Translations under genes and position numbers: made by a program
Assembly: GCF_016745395.1 (NCBI RefSeq)
Contig: NZ_JAERVJ010000002.1
Span: forward strand, 248,001 to 312,000
From: Methylocystis sp. Sn-Cys
GTDB lineage: Bacteria > Pseudomonadota > Alphaproteobacteria > Rhizobiales > Beijerinckiaceae
Reading direction: 5' to 3'
Length of the DNA stretch: 64,000 nt
Part shown: positions 46,643 through 54,969 of the stretch, piece after piece
Layout of the letters: each line of letters opens with the position of its first letter
Numbering within the stretch: the stretch's first letter is position 1
The notes under the pieces: model-generated
What the model was told of the DNA's origin: nothing
Database searches by the model: none
Seen by the model: only the letters and a program-made list of their open reading frames with translations

Positions 46643-48118
46643 ATGAAATCGTCGATCACTCGTACGATATTGTGGGCCGGATCAATTGTTGCTTCCGTGA
46701 TTTCGGTTGCGACAGCCGTCGGCTTCTATCTCTTGCTGAAATTCGGCGCCGAAAGCGCGGCTGTCAGCAGCTACTGGTTGCTGGGCGCCGGCCTTTCGCT
46801 GGCTGCGGTGAACATCGGCGCCGTCGCCGCGCTCTGCCTCTTTGCCGGCAAGCGGCTCGCCGAGCCCGTCGCCCGCCTGACCGCCTATATGGCGGCCATG
46901 GAAAAGGGCGAGACAGCGGAGGAACCGCCCTATGCGGAGCGGCAGGACGAGATCGGCCAAATGAGCGCGTCGGTCGCCTATTTCAAATCCGTGGTCGACG
47001 GGATGCGGACCGCGGAAGCGGAAGCGCAGACCCAAAAGGCCAAAGCCGCCGAGCAGGCCAAGGACCGTGAGAACGGCGCGAAGTGGTATATCGAGAACCG
47101 CGACTTCTTCTTCAAAGAATATACGGCGGGGATGACGAAGCTCTCCGAGGGCGACCTCCGGTTCAGATTGGAGAAGGAGTTTATCAAGGACTATGAGGAG
47201 CTTCGGCGCACATTCAACCTCGCCGTCGAGCGTCTCAACGCCACGATGGTCGGCGTGATCGAGACCGCCGACACGATGGACGCCAGCGCCCAGGAAATCC
47301 TCAGCGCCATCAACGACCTCTCCCGCCGCAACGAAACCCAGGCGGCGACTCTCGCGGAGACGGCCGCCAGCGTCGATCAGTTCACCCAGGCGGTCAGGGA
47401 AACGGCCGATGGCGCCGGCAATGCGCGCGAAGTGGTCCAGAGCGCCCGCGCCGTCGCCGAGAACGGCGAGAAGATCGTTCGCCAAGTCATCACCGCGATG
47501 GACGACATCAGTCACTCGTCTGAAAAGATCAGCCAGATCATCGGCATCATCGACGAGATCGCTTTCCAGACGAACCTGCTGGCGTTGAATGCGGGCGTCG
47601 AGGCCGCCCGCGCCGGCGAAGCCGGACGTGGTTTCGCGGTCGTGGCGACGGAAGTGCGCAGCCTCGCTCAGCGCGCGACGCAGGCCGCCAAGCAGATCAA
47701 AGAGCTGATCATGGAGTCCAACGCCAAGGTTTCGACGGGCAATACATTGGCGAACAACTCCGGCGAATCCCTGCGCCAGATTGTCGATCAGGTGAAAAAA
47801 ATCCTCGTCATCGTCGATGAAATCGCGGTCGGCGCGGAAGGACAGTCGAATGTGCTGCGCGAGATCAACACCGCCGTGCATGACATCGACCGCGTGACCC
47901 AGCAGAACGCCGCCATGGCCGAGGAGGTCAATGCGACGAGCCAGAATCTGGCGCGTTTCAGCGGCAATCTGAAATCGCTGACCTCCCAGTTCAATATCAG
48001 CGGGGCACGTGCGCCTCAGGCGCCCGCCAAGCAGCAAATCCGCGCAGTCCCTAGCGCGCGCAGCAGCGGCAATCTGGCGCTGAAGGCCGCTCCCGAGGAG
48101 GAGTGGGTGGAGTTCTAG
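46643..48118 (+). CDS. methyl-accepting chemotaxis protein with minimal periplasmic loop
   Basis: A 491-residue chemoreceptor. Two membrane helices (about 8-32 and 45-68) leave only about 12 periplasmic residues. HAMP follows (EPVARLTAYMAAMEKGE, RQDEIGQMSASVAYFKSVVD), then a helical PAS-like or second HAMP region, and the signalling tip IIGIIDEIAFQTNLLALNAGVE (here broken at the end), RSLAQRATQAAKQIKELI. The last residues EEEWVEF match the x-W-x-x-F tether that binds CheR. Ligand sensing is therefore likely membrane- or cytoplasm-linked. No che genes are adjacent. Confidence 0.93.
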   Translation: MKSSITRTILWAGSIVASVISVATAVGFYLLLKFGAESAAVSSYWLLGAGLSLAAVNIGAVAALCLFAGKRLAEPVARLTAYMAAMEKGETAEEPPYAERQDEIGQMSASVAYFKSVVDGMRTAEAEAQTQKAKAAEQAKDRENGAKWYIENRDFFFKEYTAGMTKLSEGDLRFRLEKEFIKDYEELRRTFNLAVERLNATMVGVIETADTMDASAQEILSAINDLSRRNETQAATLAETAASVDQFTQAVRETADGAGNAREVVQSARAVAENGEKIVRQVITAMDDISHSSEKISQIIGIIDEIAFQTNLLALNAGVEAARAGEAGRGFAVVATEVRSLAQRATQAAKQIKELIMESNAKVSTGNTLANNSGESLRQIVDQVKKILVIVDEIAVGAEGQSNVLREINTAVHDIDRVTQQNAAMAEEVNATSQNLARFSGNLKSLTSQFNISGARAPQAPAKQQIRAVPSARSSGNLALKAAPEEEWVEF

Positions 48119-48223
48119 TCACGACGGCGCGCGAAACCGTCGCGCCCCTCGATCGTTCTTTGAGAAATGCGCGCGCCGCCCGGCACCGCCGTGGCGGCGC
48201 AAATCGTGTAAAGGTCGAGGACC

Positions 48224-49105
48224 ATGAGCGACGCGATTCTTCTCGAAGCCGACGGCGATACGGCCGAAATCCTGCCCTTCGGGGCCGAACTCTCCGCCTG
48301 GCGGGCGGAGGGGGTCGACATGATCTGGGCCAAGGACCCCAAAATCTGGGACCAGACCGCGCCCATTCTCTTTCCGGTCGTGGGCTGGACGCGCGACGGC
48401 AAAGTCACGGTCGAGGGCAAAACCTATCCGCTGGCCCTGCACGGCTTCGCTTGGAAAAAGCGCTTCGAGATCGCCGAGCGACGCGCCGATTATCTGCGGC
48501 TCGTGCTGCTCGACGACGCCGAAACCCATGCGCTCTACCCCTTCGCCTTTCGCTTCGAGGTGGAGTTTCAACTGCGCAAGGGCGCGCTCGACAATCATCT
48601 GATCGTCACCAATACCGACGCCAAGCCCCTGCCCTATGCCTGCGGCCTGCATCCGGCCTTCCGCTGGCCGCTCGCGGGATCGACGGCCGAGCACGCCATC
48701 CTGTTCGAGAAGGATGAAGACCCCAACGTCCCGATCATCGGCCCCGGCGGGCTCTTCTCGAAGCCGGTGCGGCGCACGCCGCTGGAAGGCAATCGCCTGC
48801 CGCTCGAGCCGCAGATGTTCGCCCGCGACGCCCTGTGCTTCCTGAATTTGAAGAGCCGCAGCCTCGCCTTCGACAATGGCGCGGGCGCACGGCTGAAGGT
48901 GCGGCTCGACGACTGCCCGCATATCGGCTTCTGGACGCTGCCGCCGGCGCCTTATCTCTGCATCGAGCCCTGGACCGGATATGGCGATCCGGAGGATTTT
49001 CACGGCGACCTCTGCGAAAAACCGTCGATGCGCATCCTTCAGCCGGGCGAAACGGCGCGCCACGGCGCCAGTTTTGCCTTTGAGCGAAGCGCCGCTTCCG
49101 GTTAG
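48224..49105 (+). CDS. aldose 1-epimerase family protein
   Basis: A 293-residue galactose-mutarotase-like protein. It has ILPFGAELSAWRAEGVDMIW, PILFPVVGWTRDGKV, the catalytic-type His in LALHGFAWKKRF, a second His in YACGLHPAFRWPLAG, and the Glu in CIEPWTGYGD. It should interconvert anomers of a hexose or a phosphorylated sugar. The exact substrate is unassigned. It lies 36 bp before cysK on the same strand. Confidence 0.9.
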   Translation: MSDAILLEADGDTAEILPFGAELSAWRAEGVDMIWAKDPKIWDQTAPILFPVVGWTRDGKVTVEGKTYPLALHGFAWKKRFEIAERRADYLRLVLLDDAETHALYPFAFRFEVEFQLRKGALDNHLIVTNTDAKPLPYACGLHPAFRWPLAGSTAEHAILFEKDEDPNVPIIGPGGLFSKPVRRTPLEGNRLPLEPQMFARDALCFLNLKSRSLAFDNGAGARLKVRLDDCPHIGFWTLPPAPYLCIEPWTGYGDPEDFHGDLCEKPSMRILQPGETARHGASFAFERSAASG

Positions 49106-49141
49106 GAACAGGCGTCACTCGTTCGACAGGAATCAGATTTC

Positions 49142-50173
49142 ATGACTATCGCCCCCAGCGTCATCGAGGCCATCGGCCGCACGCCGCTCATCGAATTGCG
49201 CGCCGCCTCGAAAGCCACGGGCTGCCGCATCCTCGGCAAAGCGGAGTTCATGAACCCCGGCGGCTCGGTGAAAGACCGCGCCGCCCTCTCCATCGTGCAG
49301 GACGCCATCGCCAAGGGGGCGCTCAAGCCCGGCGGCGTCATCGTCGAAGGCACGGCCGGCAATACGGGCATCGGCCTCGCTTTGGTGGCGAACGCCATGG
49401 GCTTTCGCACCGTCATCGTCATTCCGGAAACCCAGAGCCAGGAAAAGAAGGACATGCTGCGCCTGCAGGGCGCGCAGCTCGTCGAAGTGCCGGCCGTCCC
49501 CTACGCCAATCCAAATAATTACGTGAAGCTGTCAGGCCGCCTCGCCGAGCGGCTGGCCAAGGAAGACCCCGCCGGCGCCGTCTGGGCCAATCAGTTCGAC
49601 AATGTCGCCAATCGCGAGGCCCATATCGCGACGACGGGCCCCGAAATTTACGAGGAGCTCGGCGGCAAGGTCGACGGCTTCGTCTGCGCCTGCGGCACGG
49701 GCGGCACGCTCGCCGGCATCGGCCTGGCGCTGAAGGCGCGCGATCCGAAGATCAAGATCGGCCTCGCCGACCCCTTCGGCGCCGCGCTCTATTCCTATTA
49801 CACGACGGGCGTGCTGAAGGCCGAGGGCTCCTCCATCACCGAGGGCATCGGCCAGGGCCGCATCACCGCCAATCTCGAAGGCGCGCCGGTCGATGTCGCC
49901 TATCAGATCCCCGACGGCGAGGCGCTCGACATCGTGTTTGCGCTGGCGGAGGAAGAAGGCCTGCTGCTCGGCGGCTCATCGGGGATCAATGTGGCCGGCG
50001 CAATCCGCCTCGCCCGCGATCTCGGCCCCGGCCACACGATCGTGACCATCCTCGCTGACGGCGGCGCGCGCTACGCCTCGAAGCTGTTCAACGTCGCATT
50101 TCTGCGCGGGCTGAACCTGCCGGCGCCGAAGTGGCTGGAGAATCAGGTCGCGATCGATCCGGGGTTTGTGTAA
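49142..50173 (+). CDS. cysK: cysteine synthase A (O-acetylserine sulfhydrylase)
   Basis: A 343-residue PLP enzyme that makes cysteine from O-acetylserine and sulfide. It has GRTPLIELRAASKATGCRIL, the PLP lysine K44 in NPGGSVKDRAA, EGTAGNTGIGLALVA, the GTGGTLAGIG phosphate loop and the C-terminal GGSSGINVAGAIRLA. It is slightly longer than the ~310-residue average. The aldose-epimerase gene lies 36 bp upstream and may be co-transcribed. Repeat D copy 2 starts 7 bp after the stop. Confidence 0.96.
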   Translation: MTIAPSVIEAIGRTPLIELRAASKATGCRILGKAEFMNPGGSVKDRAALSIVQDAIAKGALKPGGVIVEGTAGNTGIGLALVANAMGFRTVIVIPETQSQEKKDMLRLQGAQLVEVPAVPYANPNNYVKLSGRLAERLAKEDPAGAVWANQFDNVANREAHIATTGPEIYEELGGKVDGFVCACGTGGTLAGIGLALKARDPKIKIGLADPFGAALYSYYTTGVLKAEGSSITEGIGQGRITANLEGAPVDVAYQIPDGEALDIVFALAEEEGLLLGGSSGINVAGAIRLARDLGPGHTIVTILADGGARYASKLFNVAFLRGLNLPAPKWLENQVAIDPGFV

Positions 50174-50179
50174 CGGGTA

Positions 50180-50316
50180 TCGTCCCCGACGCTTCGCGCC
50201 AGCGAAGCGATCGGGAATCCAGAGCCAAACCAGCGCTTTTCTGGCTCTGGATTCCCGGTCGGGCTTTTAGCCCGCCGGGAATGACAACGCCCCCATGCGA
50301 GCTGTTCAACCGGAAA
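50180..50316. repeat. palindromic repeat D, copy 2
   Basis: CGTCCCCGACGCTTCGCGCC to GCGAAGCGATCGGGAATCCA, then AAACCAGCGCTTTTCTGG and AGCCCGCCGGGAATGAC, ending GAGCTGTTCAACCGGAA. It lies between cysK and the convergent TonB receptor gene. Confidence 0.85.
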
Positions 50317-50328
50317 CGGATAAGGAAA

Positions 50329-50358
50329 CAAAAAGGGCGCCCTCGATGCGAGGGCGCC
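50329..50358 (-). terminator. Rho-independent terminator of the TonB receptor gene
   Basis: A perfect 10-bp stem, GGCGCCCTCG with CGAGGGCGCC around ATG, is followed on the minus strand by CTTTTTGTTT. It lies 24 bp after the receptor stop. Confidence 0.92.
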
Positions 50359-50382
50359 AAGTTGGGGTGTTTCAAAGGAAGA

Positions 50383-52872
50383 TCAATACAAGGATATACG
50401 CAGCGTTCCTCCTATCGTTCGCGGGAAGCGGTAAAAGTTGAGCGTCGACGGCGCCGTCGCTGTGCCGGGGTCGATTGCCGTACCATTGTTCACCAGGGGC
50501 AATTGATTGGTCAGGTTTTTCACCCAGAAATTGAGATTGTAGCGCTCGTCATCCGTGTGAAGGCCAAAGCCGAGATTGGTGATGGCGTAGGCTGGCTGCC
50601 AATATCGGTAGAAGGCGTAGGGGTCGGTGACGAGCGTCTTGTCCTGCCAGGCGACATTCGCGTAGACGAAGCCCGTCACCGGCTGGTTCCACCATTCGCC
50701 GAAGCCTTCCAGCAGCCGCCCGAGCTTCCTCTCATAGTTGAAGCCCGCATTGAACGAATAGACCGGCACGGCGTTGAAGCGCGAGTTGCTTCGGCTGACT
50801 TGCGTGGGCGGCCGTATAAAGCCCGGCGGCGGATTATTGGGAACATTCCATATCCAGGAGGCGTCGATCGGCGCTTCGTCGAAGTCGATCCAGCGCGCTT
50901 CGGTGATCGCGCCCGAAAAGTTGAACCAAAACCCTTCGAACGCGTTCCAGCGTCCGTCGAATTCGAGACCGCGCAGGCGCGCGTGAGGGGCGACGCCGAG
51001 ATAAGTCTGCCGTGTCGGCACGCCATTGGCGTCCACGACGGACGTATCGACGAAGTTCGTCTGGAAGTTATAGATGTCGTTCCAATAGAGATTGGCGTTG
51101 ACCACAAGGCCGCCGTCGAACCAGACCGACTTTGCGCCGAGCTCGTAATCCCAGGAGGTCTCGGGCTTGGTGATCACCGGTTGGAATTTCTGGAAGACCC
51201 CGCCGACGAAGATGCCCTGCGCGCCGGTGTTGACGGCGCCGGCTTTCTCGCCTCGGCCGACAATCCCGTAGAGCATGATATTTTCATTGTACTGATATTG
51301 CGGGTTGAAGATGCCGGTCAGCGCGTTGAGCGTGGCCTTCTGCCCGCCGGTATCGTAGAAGCGCTGCCCGCCCGCGGCGACGATCGCCGCCTGCTGGTCG
51401 AGGACCGAGCCATTCCCCGGCACAGCGGTGATCCAACTGAAGTTCGAGCCCGATCTCACCTCCCAGCTATCGCGAAGCCCGAAGGTCAGGGCGAGTTGTT
51501 CATCGACGTGATAGGTGGCGTTTCCGTAAGCGGCGAACTGCAGATCGCGCGCCTTGCCGTCGCGATTGCTGGCCATCCCGCGCAGCAGGTAAGGCGTCGG
51601 CGTGACGACGCCATTGCTGACGGTCCCGTACCATCTGGCGGCGTCCCCGCCATAGATCGTATTGGCCCGGTTCCAGACATAGTCATAAAAGGCGAATAAG
51701 CCTGCTTGCCATTCGAGCGGCTCGTCGCGCGGCGAGGTGAGCCGGAATTCCTGCGAGAACTGGTCGACATAAGTGTCGGAGGCGCCTTTGCTGATCTCCG
51801 TCAGATTGTTGCCCATATCGTTGCGCGGCAGGAGGCGGAAATTTCCGTAGGCGCTTATCGAGGTGAAGACGTTTTCGCCGATGTTGTAGTTCAGCTCGTT
51901 CGACACCATGTGGAGGCGCTGGTCGAGGGTGCCATTGTCGGTGTTGAAAGGCTTGCGCGGGTCGATGGTGAGCAAAGGCAATCCGAGACGCAGCCTCAGA
52001 TTTTGCGAATAGGTCCGCGTGGGTCGCGTGCCGTTCCAGAACACTTGAAACGTGTCCGCATATGGCCCGTCATTGTTGTTGTTGTATTCGTGTGATTGGG
52101 AAATATTGAAGATGAACCTGTTGGTGAAATTATCGCCAACATAGAGCAACTGCCCCCGCGCGCCCCAACGGTTGTTGTTCAGGAGCGAGGCGCCGGACAC
52201 CTGATCGCGGAACCACCCGTCGCCATGGTCGTAATAGGCTGCGATGCGGTAAGCGAGCTTTTCGTCGATGATCGGCCCCGTGACATTCACCCGCTGCATC
52301 ACGTGAGAGTAGCTGCCGAACTGGGTTTCGAGAGTGGCCTTGCGTTCGAACGACGGCAATTGGGTGCGCACGACGAAGCTGCCAACAGTCGTGTTCTTGC
52401 CGCCGGCGGTGCCCTGGGGGCCGAGCGCCACTTCCGCCGATTCGATGTCGATGTAATCCGCCCATTGAAATCCAACGTGTCTGAAGAACACATTGTCGAG
52501 CATGAAACCCGTGTCGAACTCCGACCCGTCCCCGGTGCCGGCGCCAGCGCTCACGCCGCGAATAGCCGGGCGCGCCGTTCTGGGATTGCCCGAGCCTGGC
52601 CTATAATTCGGGATCTTCTGGGCGAAGTCCTCCAGCCTGTACAGTTGCTCCCGCTGTGCGGTCTTGGGATCGATGACGACAATTGGCCGCGCAATCTTTT
52701 CGACCTGCATTTTCCGTTTCGACAATTCGCCCGGCTTGTCCTTTCCACTGCTGCTGACCACGACGTCCGTAACTTGGGCGTCCTGACCGAGAGCTATTCC
52801 GGCCGCTCCGGCGACAACAGAGCCCAAAATGGTGCTTGAAAGCAGTCTGCATACAAAACGCCACTTCGCCAT
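50383..52872 (-). CDS. TonB-dependent outer-membrane receptor
   Basis: An 829-residue receptor with a signal peptide (ends GIALGQDA region, ~30), then a short TonB-box-like DAQVTDVVVSSSG. A plug domain (YRLEDFAQKIPNYRPGSG, PAIRGVSAGAGTGD, and LGPQGTAGGKNTTVGSFVV) precedes a 22-strand-type barrel ending in RTIGGTLRISLY, with the terminal aromatic typical of outer-membrane barrels. Substrate is not assignable; no siderophore, copper or B12 genes are adjacent. The ATG at 52872 has GGAGGGG 9 bases upstream. A dyad at 52892-52920 and a terminator (50329-50358) make it a single-gene unit. Confidence 0.93.
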   Translation of the reverse strand: MAKWRFVCRLLSSTILGSVVAGAAGIALGQDAQVTDVVVSSSGKDKPGELSKRKMQVEKIARPIVVIDPKTAQREQLYRLEDFAQKIPNYRPGSGNPRTARPAIRGVSAGAGTGDGSEFDTGFMLDNVFFRHVGFQWADYIDIESAEVALGPQGTAGGKNTTVGSFVVRTQLPSFERKATLETQFGSYSHVMQRVNVTGPIIDEKLAYRIAAYYDHGDGWFRDQVSGASLLNNNRWGARGQLLYVGDNFTNRFIFNISQSHEYNNNNDGPYADTFQVFWNGTRPTRTYSQNLRLRLGLPLLTIDPRKPFNTDNGTLDQRLHMVSNELNYNIGENVFTSISAYGNFRLLPRNDMGNNLTEISKGASDTYVDQFSQEFRLTSPRDEPLEWQAGLFAFYDYVWNRANTIYGGDAARWYGTVSNGVVTPTPYLLRGMASNRDGKARDLQFAAYGNATYHVDEQLALTFGLRDSWEVRSGSNFSWITAVPGNGSVLDQQAAIVAAGGQRFYDTGGQKATLNALTGIFNPQYQYNENIMLYGIVGRGEKAGAVNTGAQGIFVGGVFQKFQPVITKPETSWDYELGAKSVWFDGGLVVNANLYWNDIYNFQTNFVDTSVVDANGVPTRQTYLGVAPHARLRGLEFDGRWNAFEGFWFNFSGAITEARWIDFDEAPIDASWIWNVPNNPPPGFIRPPTQVSRSNSRFNAVPVYSFNAGFNYERKLGRLLEGFGEWWNQPVTGFVYANVAWQDKTLVTDPYAFYRYWQPAYAITNLGFGLHTDDERYNLNFWVKNLTNQLPLVNNGTAIDPGTATAPSTLNFYRFPRTIGGTLRISLY

Positions 52873-52891
52873 TATATTGCGCCCCTCCATC

Positions 52892-52920
52892 ATCGTACTT
52901 TCCTAGTATGAAAGTATGAT
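52892..52920. promoter_or_regulatory. operator-like dyad before the TonB receptor gene
   Basis: ATCGTACTTTC and GAAAGTATGAT are 11-bp arms, inverted with one mismatch, around CTAGTAT. The centre lies about 35 bp before the start codon. The position suggests a repressor or activator site, or a 5'-UTR hairpin. It does not match the classical Fur box. Confidence 0.6.
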
Positions 52921-53142
52921 TCAAGGAGGAATTCAAGCGCCTCGCTCCCGCGTTGGAAAAGTGCTCATCGCCGTTGCAGAAACGCAACATATGCAGAAAG
53001 ATGATTGTGTCTATTTACAATACGCAAGGCGCGACAAGCTCATGTCTGAAAGCCGCGCGTCCGAGAAAGCCCGCGTTAACTCCAGCACATTAATAGGCTA
53101 TTTGCTAAAGAGAAACAGCGCGCGGCGTCGCTGAAAAAGGAG

Positions 53143-53760
53143 TTAGGGGCGGCCTTGCGCGATTGCGTAGGCTGTCTCCACCTCCTCCGGCCGGTTCACG
53201 TTGAAAAACGGGTCGTGGGGTATTTTCGGCCAAGCCACATTCACGTTCGGGTAGCGCGCGATGAAGGCGGAAACCTTTCGCACGCCCTCCTCCGCCAGCG
53301 CCCGCCGCAACTCCTCGCGCAACGCCACAGGCCAAAGCGCCACGGCGTGATGGACGCGGTCGCCCGACTCCGCCACGGCGATCTGCGCGCCAGCCGTCTC
53401 CCGCGCCGCGCGGAGCCGCGCAACGAGATCATCAGGCAGGAAAGGCGTATCCGCCGGGGCGCTGACGATATCCGTCGCCTCGGGCCGATGCGCGGCGGCG
53501 TAATCCATTCCCGCCAGCACCCCCGCCAGCGGCCCGGCGAAACCCTCTACCGTATCGGCGACGACCGGCAGCCCGAAAGCGCCGAACCGCACCGGATCGC
53601 CATTTGCGTTGATCACGAGCCCGTCGCATTGCGGTGCGAGGCGCGCGATCGCATGGGCGATGATCGGCCGCCCGCCGATTTCCAAGAGCGGCTTGTCGCC
53701 GCCACCCATCCGCCGTGACAGGCCGCCGGCGAGCAAAACGCCGAAAATTTTTTCCCTCAT
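53143..53760 (-). CDS. mobA: molybdenum cofactor guanylyltransferase MobA
   Basis: A 205-residue enzyme that attaches GMP to molybdopterin to make MGD cofactor. The GTP-binding start is FGVLLAGGLSRRMGGGDKPL; further blocks are CDGLVINANGDP and DTPFLPDDLVARLRAA. The last residues give FFNVNRPEEVETA, which fits the family. The ATG at 53760 is 6 bases after AAAGG; an ATG at 53766 abuts it. The molybdopterin synthase genes moaE and moaD lie 7 kb away. Confidence 0.94.
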   Translation of the reverse strand: MREKIFGVLLAGGLSRRMGGGDKPLLEIGGRPIIAHAIARLAPQCDGLVINANGDPVRFGAFGLPVVADTVEGFAGPLAGVLAGMDYAAAHRPEATDIVSAPADTPFLPDDLVARLRAARETAGAQIAVAESGDRVHHAVALWPVALREELRRALAEEGVRKVSAFIARYPNVNVAWPKIPHDPFFNVNRPEEVETAYAIAQGRP

Positions 53761-53829
53761 GCGCATCCTTTCGGCCGCCCAGCCCCTCTTTGTCAGTGAG
53801 GGCCTTCCTCGCGAACACGGAGATCGACG

Positions 53830-54033
53830 ATGTTTTATGTCAAAAACCTGCCGAATTGGGAGCGTGCAATACGCGTCGTCATGGGCCTCGTCCTCATTGC
53901 GATCGCCATCGTCTATCTTGGAAAGACGGCGATCGGTTTTGGCGCCGGGGCGATGGGCGTCATGGCGGCGATGAGCGGGATGATGGGTTTTTGCCCGGCC
54001 TGCGCGCTCGCCGGCCGCCGATTGAAGCAGTGA
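53830..54033 (+). CDS. DUF2892 (YgaP transmembrane-like) small membrane protein
   Basis: A 67-residue protein. It has KNLPNWERAIRVVMGLVLIA, then a second helix, and a CPAC pair (C55, C58) near the membrane end. DUF2892 domains are found on YgaP rhodanese proteins and as small proteins linked to sulfur or redox metabolism. The gene starts an operon with an ECF sigma factor 4 bp downstream, then thioredoxin and CcdA. Confidence 0.88.
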   Translation: MFYVKNLPNWERAIRVVMGLVLIAIAIVYLGKTAIGFGAGAMGVMAAMSGMMGFCPACALAGRRLKQ

Positions 54034-54037
54034 GCGA

Positions 54038-54574
54038 ATGGCCGTAGAGCGCAGCCAATTGATCCAGGGCGTGAAGCGCGGCGACGCGCTCGCGCTCGAC
54101 CAGCTTCTCGTCGACTGCCGCGCAGACGTCCGCCGCTATGCGCTTCGACATTGCGCGACGAGCGAGATCGACGACGCCGTGCAGGAAACCCTCCTCGTCG
54201 TCGCCCGCCATGTCACGTCCTTGCGGGCCGCGGCGTCTTTCGCGGGCTGGCTGTTTACCGTGGTCCGGCGCGAGTGTCAGCGCCTCTCGCGCAAGATGCT
54301 CGCCCATGAGAATATAGAAGACGAGAAGTTCGAGGCCTGGTTCGCCAGCGCCCCGACCGCCGAGCTGAGGGCCGAGCTTGCTTGCGCTTTGGAATCCTTG
54401 CCGGCGCATTATCTCGAGATCGTGCTGCTGCGCGATTTCGAGGAACTTACTATATCCGAGATTGTAGATCGATTAAATATACCTCTGGCGACGGCCAAGA
54501 GCAGACTGCGCCGCGCCCGCGCCCTCGTACGGGATTATCTCATTGGCTCCGACGAGAATGAATTCACCCGCTAA
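54038..54574 (+). CDS. ECF-type RNA polymerase sigma factor
   Basis: A 178-residue group 4 sigma factor. Region 2 has CRADVRRYALRHCATSEIDD and AVQETLLVVARHV; region 4 ends with LPAHYLEIVLLRDFEELTIS and IPLATAKSRLRRARALV. It should direct polymerase to its own and related promoters. No anti-sigma gene is adjacent; the small DUF2892 membrane protein before it is the only candidate partner. It lies 4 bp after DUF2892 and 16 bp before the thioredoxin gene. Confidence 0.94.
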   Translation: MAVERSQLIQGVKRGDALALDQLLVDCRADVRRYALRHCATSEIDDAVQETLLVVARHVTSLRAAASFAGWLFTVVRRECQRLSRKMLAHENIEDEKFEAWFASAPTAELRAELACALESLPAHYLEIVLLRDFEELTISEIVDRLNIPLATAKSRLRRARALVRDYLIGSDENEFTR

Positions 54575-54590
54575 CGCACAAGGAATGACC

Positions 54591-54968
54591 ATGTTACGCA
54601 ACATTATCTTCGCTTTTCTGGCGCTCGCCGCTCTCGTCCAACCCGCCAGCGCCGAACAGGCCTATACGACGAGCGCCTTTTCAGCGGCGCAACAGGCCGG
54701 CAAAGGCATTATCGTCCATATCTACGCGCCCTGGTGCCCGACCTGCCGCGCCCAGGAGCCCATCCTGCACAAGCTCGAAGCCGACCCCAAATTTTCCGGC
54801 GTAGAGTCCTTCCGCGTCGATTTCGACGGGCAGAAAGATGCGGTGCGCGCCTTCAAGGCCACCAGCCAGAGCACGATCATCGTCTTCAAGGGCGCTCAGG
54901 AGGTCGGCCGCTCGGTCGGCGAGACGAGCCCCAAGGCGATCGGCGAGTTGCTCGACAAGGCCCTGTGA
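54591..54968 (+). CDS. exported thioredoxin-like protein
   Basis: A 125-residue protein with a signal peptide (MLRNIIFAFLALAALVQPAS) and a thioredoxin fold with active site APWCPTC (C49, C52). STIIVFKGAQEVGRSVGETS gives the usual cis-region and last strand. The ATG at 54591 is chosen because AAGGA lies 6 bases upstream. It precedes ccdA by 1 bp, so the pair is likely made together: CcdA would pass reducing power to this periplasmic thioredoxin. Confidence 0.92.
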   Translation: MLRNIIFAFLALAALVQPASAEQAYTTSAFSAAQQAGKGIIVHIYAPWCPTCRAQEPILHKLEADPKFSGVESFRVDFDGQKDAVRAFKATSQSTIIVFKGAQEVGRSVGETSPKAIGELLDKAL

Positions 54969-54969
54969 C

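Noticed and set aside
52916-53134. Small plus-strand open frame between the TonB receptor and mobA
   Set aside because: It begins inside the dyad, has no ribosome-binding site, and its sequence is Arg/Lys/Ser-rich without a domain. A small regulator gene cannot be fully excluded.
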